Positions 12,101 through 21,572 of a stretch of DNA of 64,000 nucleotides are shown piece after piece. This DNA comes from Tribonema minus (taxonomy: Eukaryota; Sar; Xanthophyceae; Tribonematales; Tribonemataceae), in NCBI GenBank assembly GCA_017506865.1, contig JAFCMP010000060.1, positions 124,001 through 188,000 on the forward strand, given 5' to 3'. Under the pieces are notes generated by a model. It was not told the DNA's origin. It saw nothing but the letters and a program-made list of their open reading frames with translations, and did no database searches. How positions within the stretch are numbered: the stretch's first letter is position 1; each line of letters begins with the position of its first letter. The position numbers and the translations under genes are program-made.

Positions 12101-13668
12101 CAGGGAGGTGCTGCCCGGTACGCGGACGTCCAGGCATGGGGCGTCACACATTGAAGCGACTCATCATCAACTCAGAGGACACTCCACTTCGTAAGTGCTC
12201 AGTAGCCGATCGACGTCTCGCGCTGCATGTGCGCATGAAGCGTCACTTTTTGCGCTGTTCACCTCAGAAGAACACTCCGCTCTTGAGGAGCCGCATGTTG
12301 TGCAGCTCTGACGACCGGTCTACCAGTCTTTGTGTGGGAGTTTCACATGACACTGGAGCGTCGAGTGGTGCAACCGCTCACCACAGTAAATGAAGTAACG
12401 CGTGTCATGCAGCTTTGACCAGTTGACGTTCGTGTTGAAGCGTCACATGATGTTGAGTTGATGCTCACCTCGGAGGACACTCCGCTCTTGAAGTGGCGCG
12501 TGTCGTGCAGCTCCGACCAGTCTATGTTGGTGTCTATCTGCTCAAACGCCTGCTCCCCGAGGTGCTCCTTGGCAGCGGCTTTGCTCCACCCCAGGTAACC
12601 CACCAAGTGGTTATACATGTGCTCCATCTTGTGGCCGAGATGCATCCCCGCCCGATCGTCCGTGCGCCGCAGCGAGATCGAATTCGCCTTGGGCCGCTGC
12701 TGCTGCTGCGCCTCCCCGCCATCGCCGCCGCCGCCCGCCGCCGCTGCTTCCGTCGCCGCCGCAGCGCCGTTGCTGTGGCCTGTCGGCTGCGCATCCGCTT
12801 GCGACGTAGGCGTCGATCGGGCACCGTCGGGCGTGCCCTCGCGCGAGCGCTGCGCATCGATTTTCCAGCCATGCTCGCGCTGTATTTTGAGCGTCTGTGG
12901 AAAGGGGGGGGGGGGCATGTGACATGTCGCGAGCACCCTGTCTGTGAGAGACAAAGCCCTGCGCGTTCACGCTATCTGGCTGCAGTTTTCGGCTTGCAGT
13001 ATAAACGAATGAGGGCAAGAACGGACATATGGAGGGACGTGTGCGTTGGGTAAGGTTCAGGATGTGTGTTTTTGTGCTGGACTAGACCTCAATTGTTGCA
13101 TGATTCACACCTGTGCTCGACGGCTATGTGTCTTCAGTGATTGCACGATGCACGTCATGGCGTCAAGGGCCATGGCCCCGGTGCAGGTAAACGTGACCCT
13201 CCGTGAACCAGATGCCGACCCAGCACACTTATCGCCGAAAATCGCCCTGCGCAGTCATGGCCGTGCTACCAAGAAGTGAATAATGCAAGACGGTGAAACG
13301 TGTTCGAACACTGCTTTTGAATGGTGCTGTGTTGCTGTAAGTAGTTACTTTACTGTCAACGGCGCTATACTGCCGAGAATTGCCGATGCTACGAACAAGC
13401 GCGCGAACCAGCCGTCCTTTTGGTTTGTAGCCAGTAGCAAAGCATCCGATGCAAAGCCGTAGCAGAGCATGGCACAATCTTCAACAGCAATGGTCTCGGA
13501 ACTCGTCATCTATTGGTTGCGCAAGCTTCAATGCGGCAGAGATACAGTAGCAGCGGGAGTGACCTTCACCTGCAAGTGTTCGTGCAAATCGTGACTGATG
13601 AACTCCTCGTCATCGTCAGTGCGTCTTAAAGAGATGGATGGGTCGCCATTCGTGTCGCCAGCAGACAT
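6956..13668 (-). CDS. TKL-type protein kinase, nine exons
   Basis: Nine exons join without a phase error: 13668-13570, 12894-12469, 11320-10922, 10174-10090, 9768-9720, 8897-8832, 8359-8300, 7824-7611, 7108-6956 (516 residues). Residues 1-165 are a non-catalytic leader in which SISLRRTDD occurs twice. The kinase domain follows. The glycine loop is degenerate (SGVSSEVFVAHW), with ATP-anchoring Lys about 189 (VVVK) and the C-helix Glu about 211. The catalytic loop is HRDIRPDN (Arg where most kinases have Lys), followed by LLDFGSAR, MRYLAPEV, DIYSLGMVMWEL and the C-lobe Arg in PRDRASVQEI. DIYSLGMVMWEL is typical of tyrosine-kinase-like (TKL/Raf-like) kinases. Catalytic Asp, metal-binding Asn and DFG are all present, so activity is likely. 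The C-lobe ends in a short tail after exon 9 rather than another domain. Substrate is unknown. Confidence 0.8.
8425..8750. repeat. Two-copy tandem repeat in a kinase intron
   Basis: Two diverged units, about 8425-8580 and 8600-8750, share blocks such as tggagcgctga, gatggcggcg, ccacaggagtt and tcgtccctacttgcaagct in the same order. The pair lies in the intron between kinase exons 6 and 7. Unit length is about 170 bp, and divergence is visible throughout, so it is not recent. Confidence 0.7.
9098..9140. repeat. CAG/CTG microsatellite
   Basis: About 14 uninterrupted cag units (ctg on the kinase strand) lie in the intron between kinase exons 5 and 6. Similar tracts occur at 46203-46235 (intron) and 59238-59262 (coding, polyglutamine). 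Confidence 0.9.
9769..9801 (-). repeat. Telomere-like repeat tract used as splice-acceptor tract
   Basis: On the kinase strand the intron ends with three CCCTAA-type units, then ccttaccctacccag directly before the DFG exon. The tract supplies both pyrimidines and several CTAAC sequences that fit a branch point. A similar tract at 27484-27511 is in another intron but not next to an acceptor. A degenerate one lies at 57046-57090. Confidence 0.75.
11491..11640 (-). repeat. Duplicated 5' edge of kinase exon 3
   Basis: The unit around the acceptor and first codons of exon 3 (11281-11430) is repeated upstream in the transcript. The copy encodes VAHWRGKRVVV against VAHWSGKRVVV in the real exon, and both are preceded by related G/C-run and ctcagcgcgtcagcg sequence. 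The copy then loses the reading frame, so it is read here as an intronic pseudo-exon. Confidence 0.7.
12150..12445 (-). repeat. Decayed copies of the 3' edge of kinase exon 2
   Basis: At least three segments, about 12155-12190, 12256-12335 and 12385-12440, resemble the last 75 bases of exon 2 and its donor at 12460-12535. Shared blocks include gaggacactcc, ccgctcttga and gtcgtgcagctc. They lie downstream of the true donor within the intron. Confidence 0.7.
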
Positions 13669-14039
13669 GGTGATCGTTGCGCTCTTATCCTTTCCCCGTC
13701 CCGCCTGCGCTCTCGTCTTGACTGGCAGCGGCAGGTTGTCGAGCGGAAATGCTGTGCAACAAAGCGATTGAAGATGCAGGCGCCGCTGGTGTTGAAGCCT
13801 TGTGTGCGCGTCGAGACGAAGTTCCGCGTCCTTCTTTTCCTCAGCAGCAACTGTAGCTGTCGTACGGTGCACTGCTGATGTGATCCGCACGGAAGCTCAC
13901 AGGTGAAGTTGGAACGTCACTACTGCAAACGTGAAATAGCAGTGCGAGGCAAGATGAGGGGGCTTGGTGACGTTCCTCACCAGCAGCACGTGGTCGGCAT
14001 GCTGCGAAGGAGGACGAACTGCCTGCTTGCACAGATACC
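13669..14039. promoter_or_regulatory. Divergent spacer, kinase and ankyrin genes
   Basis: The 371-bp spacer separates the kinase ATG (minus) from the ankyrin-gene ATG (plus). The kinase ATG has A at -3 (accATGt). No core promoter element is obvious. The call is positional. Confidence 0.3.
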
Positions 14040-15682
14040 ATGGATGTCACCAGACTACAGCCTGTCGGCCCTGACGCCCGCAGGTGGGTTCGGGACACCT
14101 CGAACATGCTCAGCGTCTTGTCCAGCGTCACCTTGTACAGCACCGCTTGCAAGTCACCCTTCCCTGTGTATGCTTGCCTGCCACGCAGAGCGATCACAGC
14201 GGCGGCGGAGGCGGTTAGCCTGGCAGCGGAGCAGGAGGCCATGATGCTTGTCTTGGATGACATATGCCCATCCTCCGACAATTGTGTGAGAGTTCTCGCC
14301 TATGCCCTGGAGGCCATGGGGACGCGGCTCTCTGAGGTGATGGAGGCGGCTAGGAGCGAGGATGTCAGGGCGAGTGCCCGCTCGCGCAGCGAAGCCGAGG
14401 GCGATGGACCCCGGCATGCTGTACTGGCGAATCCCCAGCTGCTGGCATCAATCATGACCTTCACGGGGTACGGCCAGTGGCTCTACTTGGCCTCAGTTGC
14501 GCCCTCCTGGCGCACGGCGTACATGTCTGTCACGGCGCGGCGGCAGGGCGTGCCGTGGGTGTGCGCGACGTCAGTGCCTGCAGCGGCGGAGTCGCTTGAG
14601 CGGCTGGAGACGGCGCTGGCGTGCGGGCTGGTGGAGCTGGCGCTCTCTTCCACACTGTGCAAGCCGCGATCGGCGCATCGGGATCGTTGGAAGTCACTCG
14701 GCGCGCGCACCAGCTCCGCTTGACGTCGCTGAGCAATGTTGCCAGCGGCGCCATAGCCGCGCGGCGCACAGACATTCTCTACATGGCGCCGGCGCTGGCG
14801 CAGGAGGCCGGCGCGCTGGTGGATCTCACCACTTGGACTCGTGTCGCGGCGCATATGGTCTGCGCGGCGCCTGACGAAGACGAGCGGACAGCCGCGATCG
14901 CCTGGCTGTCGCAACAGGTACGGGCGTGGCCGGTGTGGTTCCGCACGTACTTGTGCCACTGCGCTGCGCAAGGCGGCCAGCTAGCAGCGCTCAACTTCCT
15001 TGTGCGCGATGACCACGGACAGGCGCTGTTCGGCCCTCTTGTTTGGGACTTGTCGCGTGTAGATTCCAGCAGTCATCCATGGGCGACAGCGCTCAGTCAG
15101 CACTTCACGGTTTACTGTGGGCCCACTTGGGCAGGTCACATTTGTACGCTGATGGACAGGGCTGCGGCGGGCGGCAGCGTAGAGGTTCTGCGGTGGCTGC
15201 ATCAGGAACATGACCTGCCTTTGACGCCTTTTACCATGAGATTCGCAGCTGATGGAGGGCGCTTGAGTGCTCTGCAGTGGCTGCATCAGGCAGGCTGCCC
15301 GTGCGACTTAAACGGTCTCTGTAGGAAGCGCCTGGGCGCTCCATTGCGCGTGACTCCAGAGCAGATGGAGTGGCTGAGAAGCGTGGGCGGCAGCTGGAGC
15401 CGCGAGACGCTTTCTAACACACTCAAGCGCCTAGTGGGGCACCTCCCTGCGAAAGACATGATTTGTTGGCTGCGCCGCGAAGGCGCGGAGTGGCCGCAGC
15501 TCGCTGCTGCAGTCGATGATTATTGTCACGATGAGGACGGTGCCGAAGCCATCTTGTGGGCGGCCCGCGAGGGCTGCCCCTGGGGCGACTGGACGCCGCG
15601 ATGCTGTGCGCTGGTGTCGCATGAGCGCTACAGCATCAAGAGAGCGCTTCACGGCGCCGGTTGCCCATGCCAGTGCTGCTGA
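14040..15682 (+). pseudogene. F-box-like/ankyrin-repeat gene with a 2-nt frame break
   Basis: An intronless reading frame starts at accATGG (14040). After about 125 residues an F-box-like segment appears (LASIMTFTGYGQWLYLASVA, then PSWRTAYMSV). Ankyrin-type repeats follow, for example GSVEVLRWLHQEHDLP, GRLSALQWLHQAGCPC and EAILWAAREGCPWGDW. The spacing of WLH/GCP elements is that of a large ankyrin family in brown and yellow-green algae and their large DNA viruses. Frame 1 runs through GLVELALSS and then loses similarity. The frame shifted by 2 nt resumes with HTVQAAIGASGSLEV and stays open to the stop at 15680-15682. The break falls in gcgctctcttcc near 14640-14660, where one extra TC dinucleotide would explain it. 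It is therefore either a recent pseudogene, an allele, or a sequence error. The partner of the F-box-like region is unknown. Confidence 0.6.
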
Positions 15683-16986
15683 AATATGTGTCGATGACTA
15701 GTCTAAGTGTATCATGCTCTGCGGATCTCTATCTTTTGTGCTGATGCTTGCCCTGGTCTGCGCTGCTGACGCCTTTGTAGAGTTGTCGCATCGGACAAGG
15801 AGATGGGCAGTGCTCTGCAACCAGAAATTCATCGAGCGCACATCAGTGATGCATATTTGCCAACATCATTTGGTCATGTATAGTAAACGTGAGCAGCTGG
15901 TATCGTACATGTGAGCAGCAAGAAGTTGTGCGATTTCAATCTGCTTGCACCGCCTAGAGGCTGCATCCTCCCCGTCCGTTGGACAAGCAGCTGCTCTTGA
16001 AACCACTCTCGGCTGCTCAGTACATCGTGTGCAGTGTTTCTGCTCTTGCATCGCTTTCATTTGGCACTGCTCAGCAAACCCTCAGCATAGGATACACGCG
16101 ATGCTACCACAAACCCCCCCACGACTCCTAGCAAGTCGCGAAGAACTAGCGAGTTGCATAGGGGACGCTCAAACTAGCCATCGTGCCAAATCCTGAATGT
16201 GCCTATGCTGGGCTGCTAGCATGCAACCTGTAGCATGTCCAGAACACCTACAGCAGCCAGCCGTCACTACCAAGCCCGATGCCACTGCTACTATGACTAC
16301 CGCCGCGTGCAGCGGCAACATGAAAGTCGTATGAGCAGTATGCATGAAGTCGCAAAAACTCAAGTGCGACAGCGCGTGAGCGCGCCGCCGCCTGCCTGTG
16401 CTGTGTGCGCAGCGACGCGTAAGCGCGCCGCCGCGAAAAGGGCAGCGACGCGTGTGCGCGCCGCCGTCAGACTCCAAGGCATGTGGCAATTTATGTGCCA
16501 ATGTGTGGCCGATACAATTGTCTTTGCCCGTTCGCTCTCCACTCGTGCTCTGCGCATCCCTCTCCCCGTTTCTCGGCGCTTTGGACACTGCTACCTAGTT
16601 GTTTATTCTAGATTACGACAAATCCTGAGGAAATCCCGGGAAAAAAGCAGGATCTTTTCAGAAAATCCCCGAGACTCGAAATTTTTGAAGACACGACAAC
16701 GCTTCCTATCTATCGAGTTGATTCTGTCACCACACATGCAGCTCTCATTCGAGCGTTGAGTGCTGAATTGGCACATGTCATAAAGCAATGCCCACAAAGC
16801 AATCACGTGGCACACAGCCTAAGACTAGGGCGGGCAACCTCGGCGCGCCATCTGCCGCCGCAATGCCAGCAGCAGCAAACACAAACCAGTCACAAACAAG
16901 CAGCACAAATTCTTCCAATCTACGATGTCATTGACGACGTTCTCTTGCGTCCAGCACCGCGCCGGCCCGCAGCAGCTTTTGCGCCG
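15683..16986. other. Intergenic region between convergent genes, with a short tandem repeat
   Basis: No gene is supported here. At about 16368-16470 three imperfect copies of a roughly 33-bp unit sharing gcgcgccgccg are arranged in tandem. The rest is of mixed composition, including an AT-richer patch at 16600-16740. Confidence 0.4.
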
Positions 16987-19900
16987 TCAGCGCGCAGCCG
17001 AATCTTGCCAAAAATCATCATCGCCGTCGTCTGCGTCATCCGCGTCATCGGCGACGTGCGCGCGCCGCGACCACCGCTGCGCCCACGCGCGGTACCGCGC
17101 GACATTCCGCGCGGCGTGCATCGATGTCGCATTCGCGCGCTCCAGCGCCTGCTCGAAGCACGCGGCATCGATCACCAGGTCAGCGACCGCGCCGCCGCCG
17201 CCGCCAGCGGCGCCGCTGCCATCGCTGCCAGGGCATGTATCTATACCCACGGCCTCGACGCTGCTGCCGACGGCGCCACTGTCGCCAACACCGCCATCAC
17301 CGCTGCCGCCGCCGCCGTCGTCCCGACCCGCTGCCGCCGCCGCGCCGCCGCCAGCACCGCCGTCGCCACCGCCGCCGCCGCCGCCGCTGCTGCTGCGGAG
17401 GCGCGCGGGCTCGGCCTCCGTCACCGCGCGCTGCAGCGTCGCCGCCGCGGCGCCGCGCACGAGGCCCGCGACGTCGGCGCCGCTGAACCCGTGCGCGCGC
17501 CGCGCCACGGCCGCCGCGTCCACGCCGCCGTGCCACGGCGCGCCGGCGGCGGCGGCGGCGGCGCGCGCGGCCTCGAGCATGGCGCGGCGCGCCGCCGCGG
17601 TCGGCAGCCCCGCGTAGATGACCTCGTCGAATCTGGCGGCGCGGCGGCCGCAGCGAGGGAGAGGTGACAAGGGAACAGAGGAGGAGGCATGTCAGATGGT
17701 GCCAACGCGTTTCGTGCTGTTGGGGCGGTTGTGCTCTGAGCTATAGAGGTGGCACAGGTGCGTACGCGGCGGCGGCAGGGCAGCAGTAGGTGCCACGAGT
17801 TGCGCGACGTCGCTCTGCATTGCTGCCGGCACGTGCGCCGTGTTCACCGCGTGCTGCGGCTTGCGACATGGGGTGCTTGACTCTGAGGCAACGGCGAATG
17901 ATGGCCGTCATCCTTTACCTCGCTGTGATTCTGACCCTACCTCCAACCGAGCCGTGTTCGAGTCCGAGCCGCTGCAAGGATGGCGCCGGACAACGCAATC
18001 CGTCCATGGGCGTCTTTACGGTGCAATTCCGCGCGCCTCCTTTCCATCTCGATGTGACCACGGCCAGGCATCCGCTTGAAGCATACATAATGTTGATGAG
18101 CACACAATGTTCATGAGCACACGATGTTGTTGAGCGCACAGTGTTCACGAGCGCAGCCAGCCTGTCCACATCAACGCGCGCCACACGCCACACGTACCGC
18201 GCAGCAGCAGAACGCCAAAAAGCGCGCACGCACCTGCCGGGCCGTAGGAACGCCGGGTCGATCGACTCCGGGCTGTTGGTGGCGGCGAGCACGACGACGT
18301 TGCCGCCGCCGTCGGCGCCGCCGCCGCGCCGCGCGCGCCACGCCGCCAGCTCGTCCATGCTCAGCAGCAGCTGCGACGCGAGGCGCGAGCCCACGGCGCC
18401 GCCGTCGCCGGCGGCGCGGTCCGCAAAGAGCGCCTGTGTGTGTGTGTGTGTGTGAACCGCAAGAGAGAGAACAGGCGGTGCGGGTTCTTGCGGGGTGAGT
18501 GCGCAGGCGCAGTAGGTACTGTCGTCATTTATTCGCCTTCGGGGGCGGTACAGGGGGCGCAGGGCGCGCGACGTGCGCTGATGCGCCGCGCAGCACGAGC
18601 GCACGCTCGCGAGCGGTGAACGACTCGCGCTTTCGGTCGAGACGAAAGCCGGCGCGAGCGCATGCGCAATGCACGCGCACCGCACAATCTTACACCGGGC
18701 CTTGTGCCGGCTGCGCCACGGAGCCGCCGCTGAGGAGAGCGTCGCGGCGCGAGGCAGCAGCAGCGCTGGTGATCACTGAAACACACGCCAGCAACAACGT
18801 CAGAGCGCCCCGCCAGCAGTCACACATGCGCATTCGCTCACGCGCCGACATCAACGCCCTGCGACGCCCCGCCGCCAGCGCACCTCAAACTCGTCAATGA
18901 AGACGATGGCCGGCGCGAGCTCGCGCGCCGCGGCGAACGCGCGCGCGACCGCGCGCTCGCTGCCACCGACGGCGCCGCGCACGACGTCGGACGCGCGCAG
19001 CTCCACGAAGCGCGCCCCCGTTTCCGCGGCCGCGGCCTTGGCCAGCAGCGTCTTGCCCGTCCCCTGTTGGGGGGGGGGGAGAGGGGGAAAGGGGGAAGGG
19101 GGGGGGGGGGGGGGTCTGCTGAGCAGCGATGCAGAAAGTCAGCTGCGAGCGCGGATGGGGTGGATTGCGCGGCGCAACGCATGAGGGGAAAATATGCGTG
19201 GGGCGCGTCGCCTGCAGCAATGGCGCCCACTGCCTGGACTCTCAGTGACACTGCGCAGTCGGCGGCGCTGCGCGTGCGTGCGGCGCTTGCGCAATGCTAA
19301 GCCGGTGCGTGAGTGCCGTGCGCAGGGCAACCGCGTTTCCCATGCATCATGAGCGAGTAACCCTCGCTCGCCCTGCCCTAGGCGCGGAGGCCTGGCGCCA
19401 CCAACGATGGTCATGACAAAGTGCAGCTCCCGCTTTCAGGCCAAATTAGTGCCACGCAACCGCGGCGCGCACTCGCGTGCGCACAGAGACACTCACTCAC
19501 GTGCGCGCGTGCGCAACAAAGGGCGCTTGCTCACCGGCGGGCCGAAGAGCAGGACGCCGGCGGCGGGGGCAATGCCGAGGCGCGCGAACGTGTCCGGCCG
19601 CTGCTGCGGCCACACCACCATCTCCTGCAGCGCCGCCTTCGCGCGCTCCAGGCCCACCACATCCGCCCAGCGCACGCGCGGCACTTCCGCCTCCGCGCGC
19701 GCATCACCGCCGCTGCCGCCGCCGCCGCCGCGCGCCAGCGCCACCGCTGGCTGCACCGCCGCCACGGCGCGCAGCAGCGCGTGCTCCGCTGCTGCCGCAC
19801 CAGTGGCATCGTGCTGCGAGGGTGATGGCGGTGTGGGGCTGCTGGTGATGCCGCCACTGCCATGCATGAGCTGCAAGACGGCAGCGGACGCCGCAGCGTG

Positions 19901-21265
19901 CAGGTCGCCGGCCGCAAACCCTTGCGCCGCTGCCGCGGCCGCCGGCGCCGCCGCCGTCAGCGCGGCGCTCCACTGCAGGCCGAGGCGCCCGTGCATCGCT
20001 GCCGCTGCTGCGACGGCATCGAGTAAGATGCGCTCGCGAAGCTGCCGCGACGGCGGCGTGACTTCGAGCTCCTCCTCAAAGCAGCGGCGCGCCTCCGGGT
20101 GCAAGCACGGCAGGCACGACGTCGTGGCAACCACAAAAACGGAGTTGCCTGCTCCGCCGCCGCTGCCGCCGCTGGCGCCGCCGCCAGCGCCGCTGCCGCC
20201 TGCCAGCAGCGCAAAGGCATTGAGCAGCGCCGCATCCGCATCGCCAAGCGTCGCCGCGACGCGCCCCTGCGCTGCCGGCAGCAGGCGGTCCGCGGCATCG
20301 AGCAGCAGCACGACGCGCGGGGCGCTGCACGCGCGCGCAAAGGCGGCGGCGCGAGTCAGCGCGCGGTCACGGTCGACGCCCGCCGCCGCCGCCAGGCGCC
20401 CCGCCGCCACCGACACGACGCGGCAGCGCAGCGCGGCGGCGAGGGCGTGCACCAGCGAGGTCTTGCCGACGCCGGCGCTGCCGTGCAGCAGCAGCCGCGG
20501 CGGCGCCGCCGCGCCGCGGCTGCCGCCGCCGCCGTCCTGGGCCAGCGCACGCTCGAAGCGCGCCGTCAGCCTCGTGATGAGGTCCGCATCGTGGCAGCGC
20601 AGCACCGCAGCGAGTTCTGGCGATGCATCTGCTGGAGCCGTGTCGTAGAAGCGGACGCTGAAGGCGGCATCGGGCGTGACGACTCGTGTGTCACGAGTCA
20701 CGACTCCCCAGCCCTCCCATGGTGCAGGCGATGGATCATATGGGTCGGCTGCACCACGGCAGCCGATGATTCGCTCCGTGTCTGGCTTGACCGGTACCCT
20801 GCTGCCATCCTTTACTATACAACCCAGCAGATATGAGTGCACAGCGGCTGGCCTCACGTCAGGCCGCGGCTGACTGCCGCTGGTGCGCTCTCCGGCGGGT
20901 CCAGGCATTACCTCCAGAGCGCGCCATGGCCGCAGCGCCCCGTCCGGCACAACGGTTGCAAGCACCGTCAGCGTGCCTGCCTGCCGTTTTACATCGCCAA
21001 CGCCGCTTCTGTCCCTGCCGCTGGTAGCTGGCAAGGCTAGGATGCAGCGCTGATCGGCCTTGACATCGATGCTGACTCTTGCCAGCAAAGGTAGATTTGG
21101 CACGCAAACAGCAGCAGACCCTGATGGCGCATTCTCTGCTGCCGCTGTTAGGTGCAATATGCCATGGAGACGTACTCCCAGCGCGCCTGCCACAGCAGGA
21201 GGCAGCAGGATCTGTGCCTCCGGGCGAGGGCCCGAGGCCGGCTGCAACGAGATCTGCAGCAGCAT
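16987..21265 (-). CDS. Two-domain AAA+ ATPase of the CDC48/AFG2/PEX6 group
   Basis: Four exons join in phase: 21265-19535, 19063-18884, 18433-18234, 17632-16987 (918 residues). An in-frame TGA lies just upstream of the ATG. Residues 1-210 form an N-terminal region I cannot assign. AAA domain 1 has Walker A GSAGVGKT (about 262-269), but its Walker B reads VVLLLDAAD, lacking the catalytic Glu. AAA domain 2 is complete: VRWADVVGLERAKAALQEMV, FGPPGTGKT (574-582), IVFIDEFE, LAATNS, and AFLRPGRFDEVIY with the arginine-finger region. A Gly/Ala/Ser/Asp tract interrupts the C-terminal helical lid, and the protein ends in an Asp-rich acidic tail. An ATP-binding but hydrolysis-poor D1 with an active D2 recalls PEX1/PEX6. 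The D2 sequence is also close to AFG2/SPATA5-like proteins, so I leave the subfamily open. Such ATPases extract or unfold proteins as hexamers. Confidence 0.78.
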
Positions 21266-21572
21266 CGATCATGTGGCCAATCTCACAATCCGAGCAACAG
21301 CTCCCTTGCAGCACAGCGTCTTTCCCGCGAATAAACTTCAAGTGTAAGATCATGTTGAAGTGTTGGCAACGGAAGTGAAGTTTCAACCTTCCTGTTGTGG
21401 CAGCCCGGTGATTCGCTATGTTGCATGCATGAGTGCATTTAGCTGAAGCGTCGACCTGCAAGGCACAAGGCATTGCACGCCGGGAGAGGACGTCAATTGA
21501 ACGTGTTTCCATAGCTGGGTCAGCAACTCTCTGGAAGGCCTCTCCGGGGTTGCAGTGCCTTCGAAGGCCAAG
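21266..21572. promoter_or_regulatory. Divergent spacer, AAA+ ATPase and EF-hand/ankyrin genes
   Basis: A 307-bp spacer separates two ATGs facing outward. It is less GC-rich than the coding exons. I see no TATA box that I would defend. The call is positional. Confidence 0.3.

Noticed and set aside
19407-20648. Long plus-strand open frame opposite the AAA+ ATPase
   Set aside because: It is Ala/Arg/Ser-rich, has no motif, and mirrors the GC-biased codons of the minus-strand gene, which reads as a conserved AAA+ protein.
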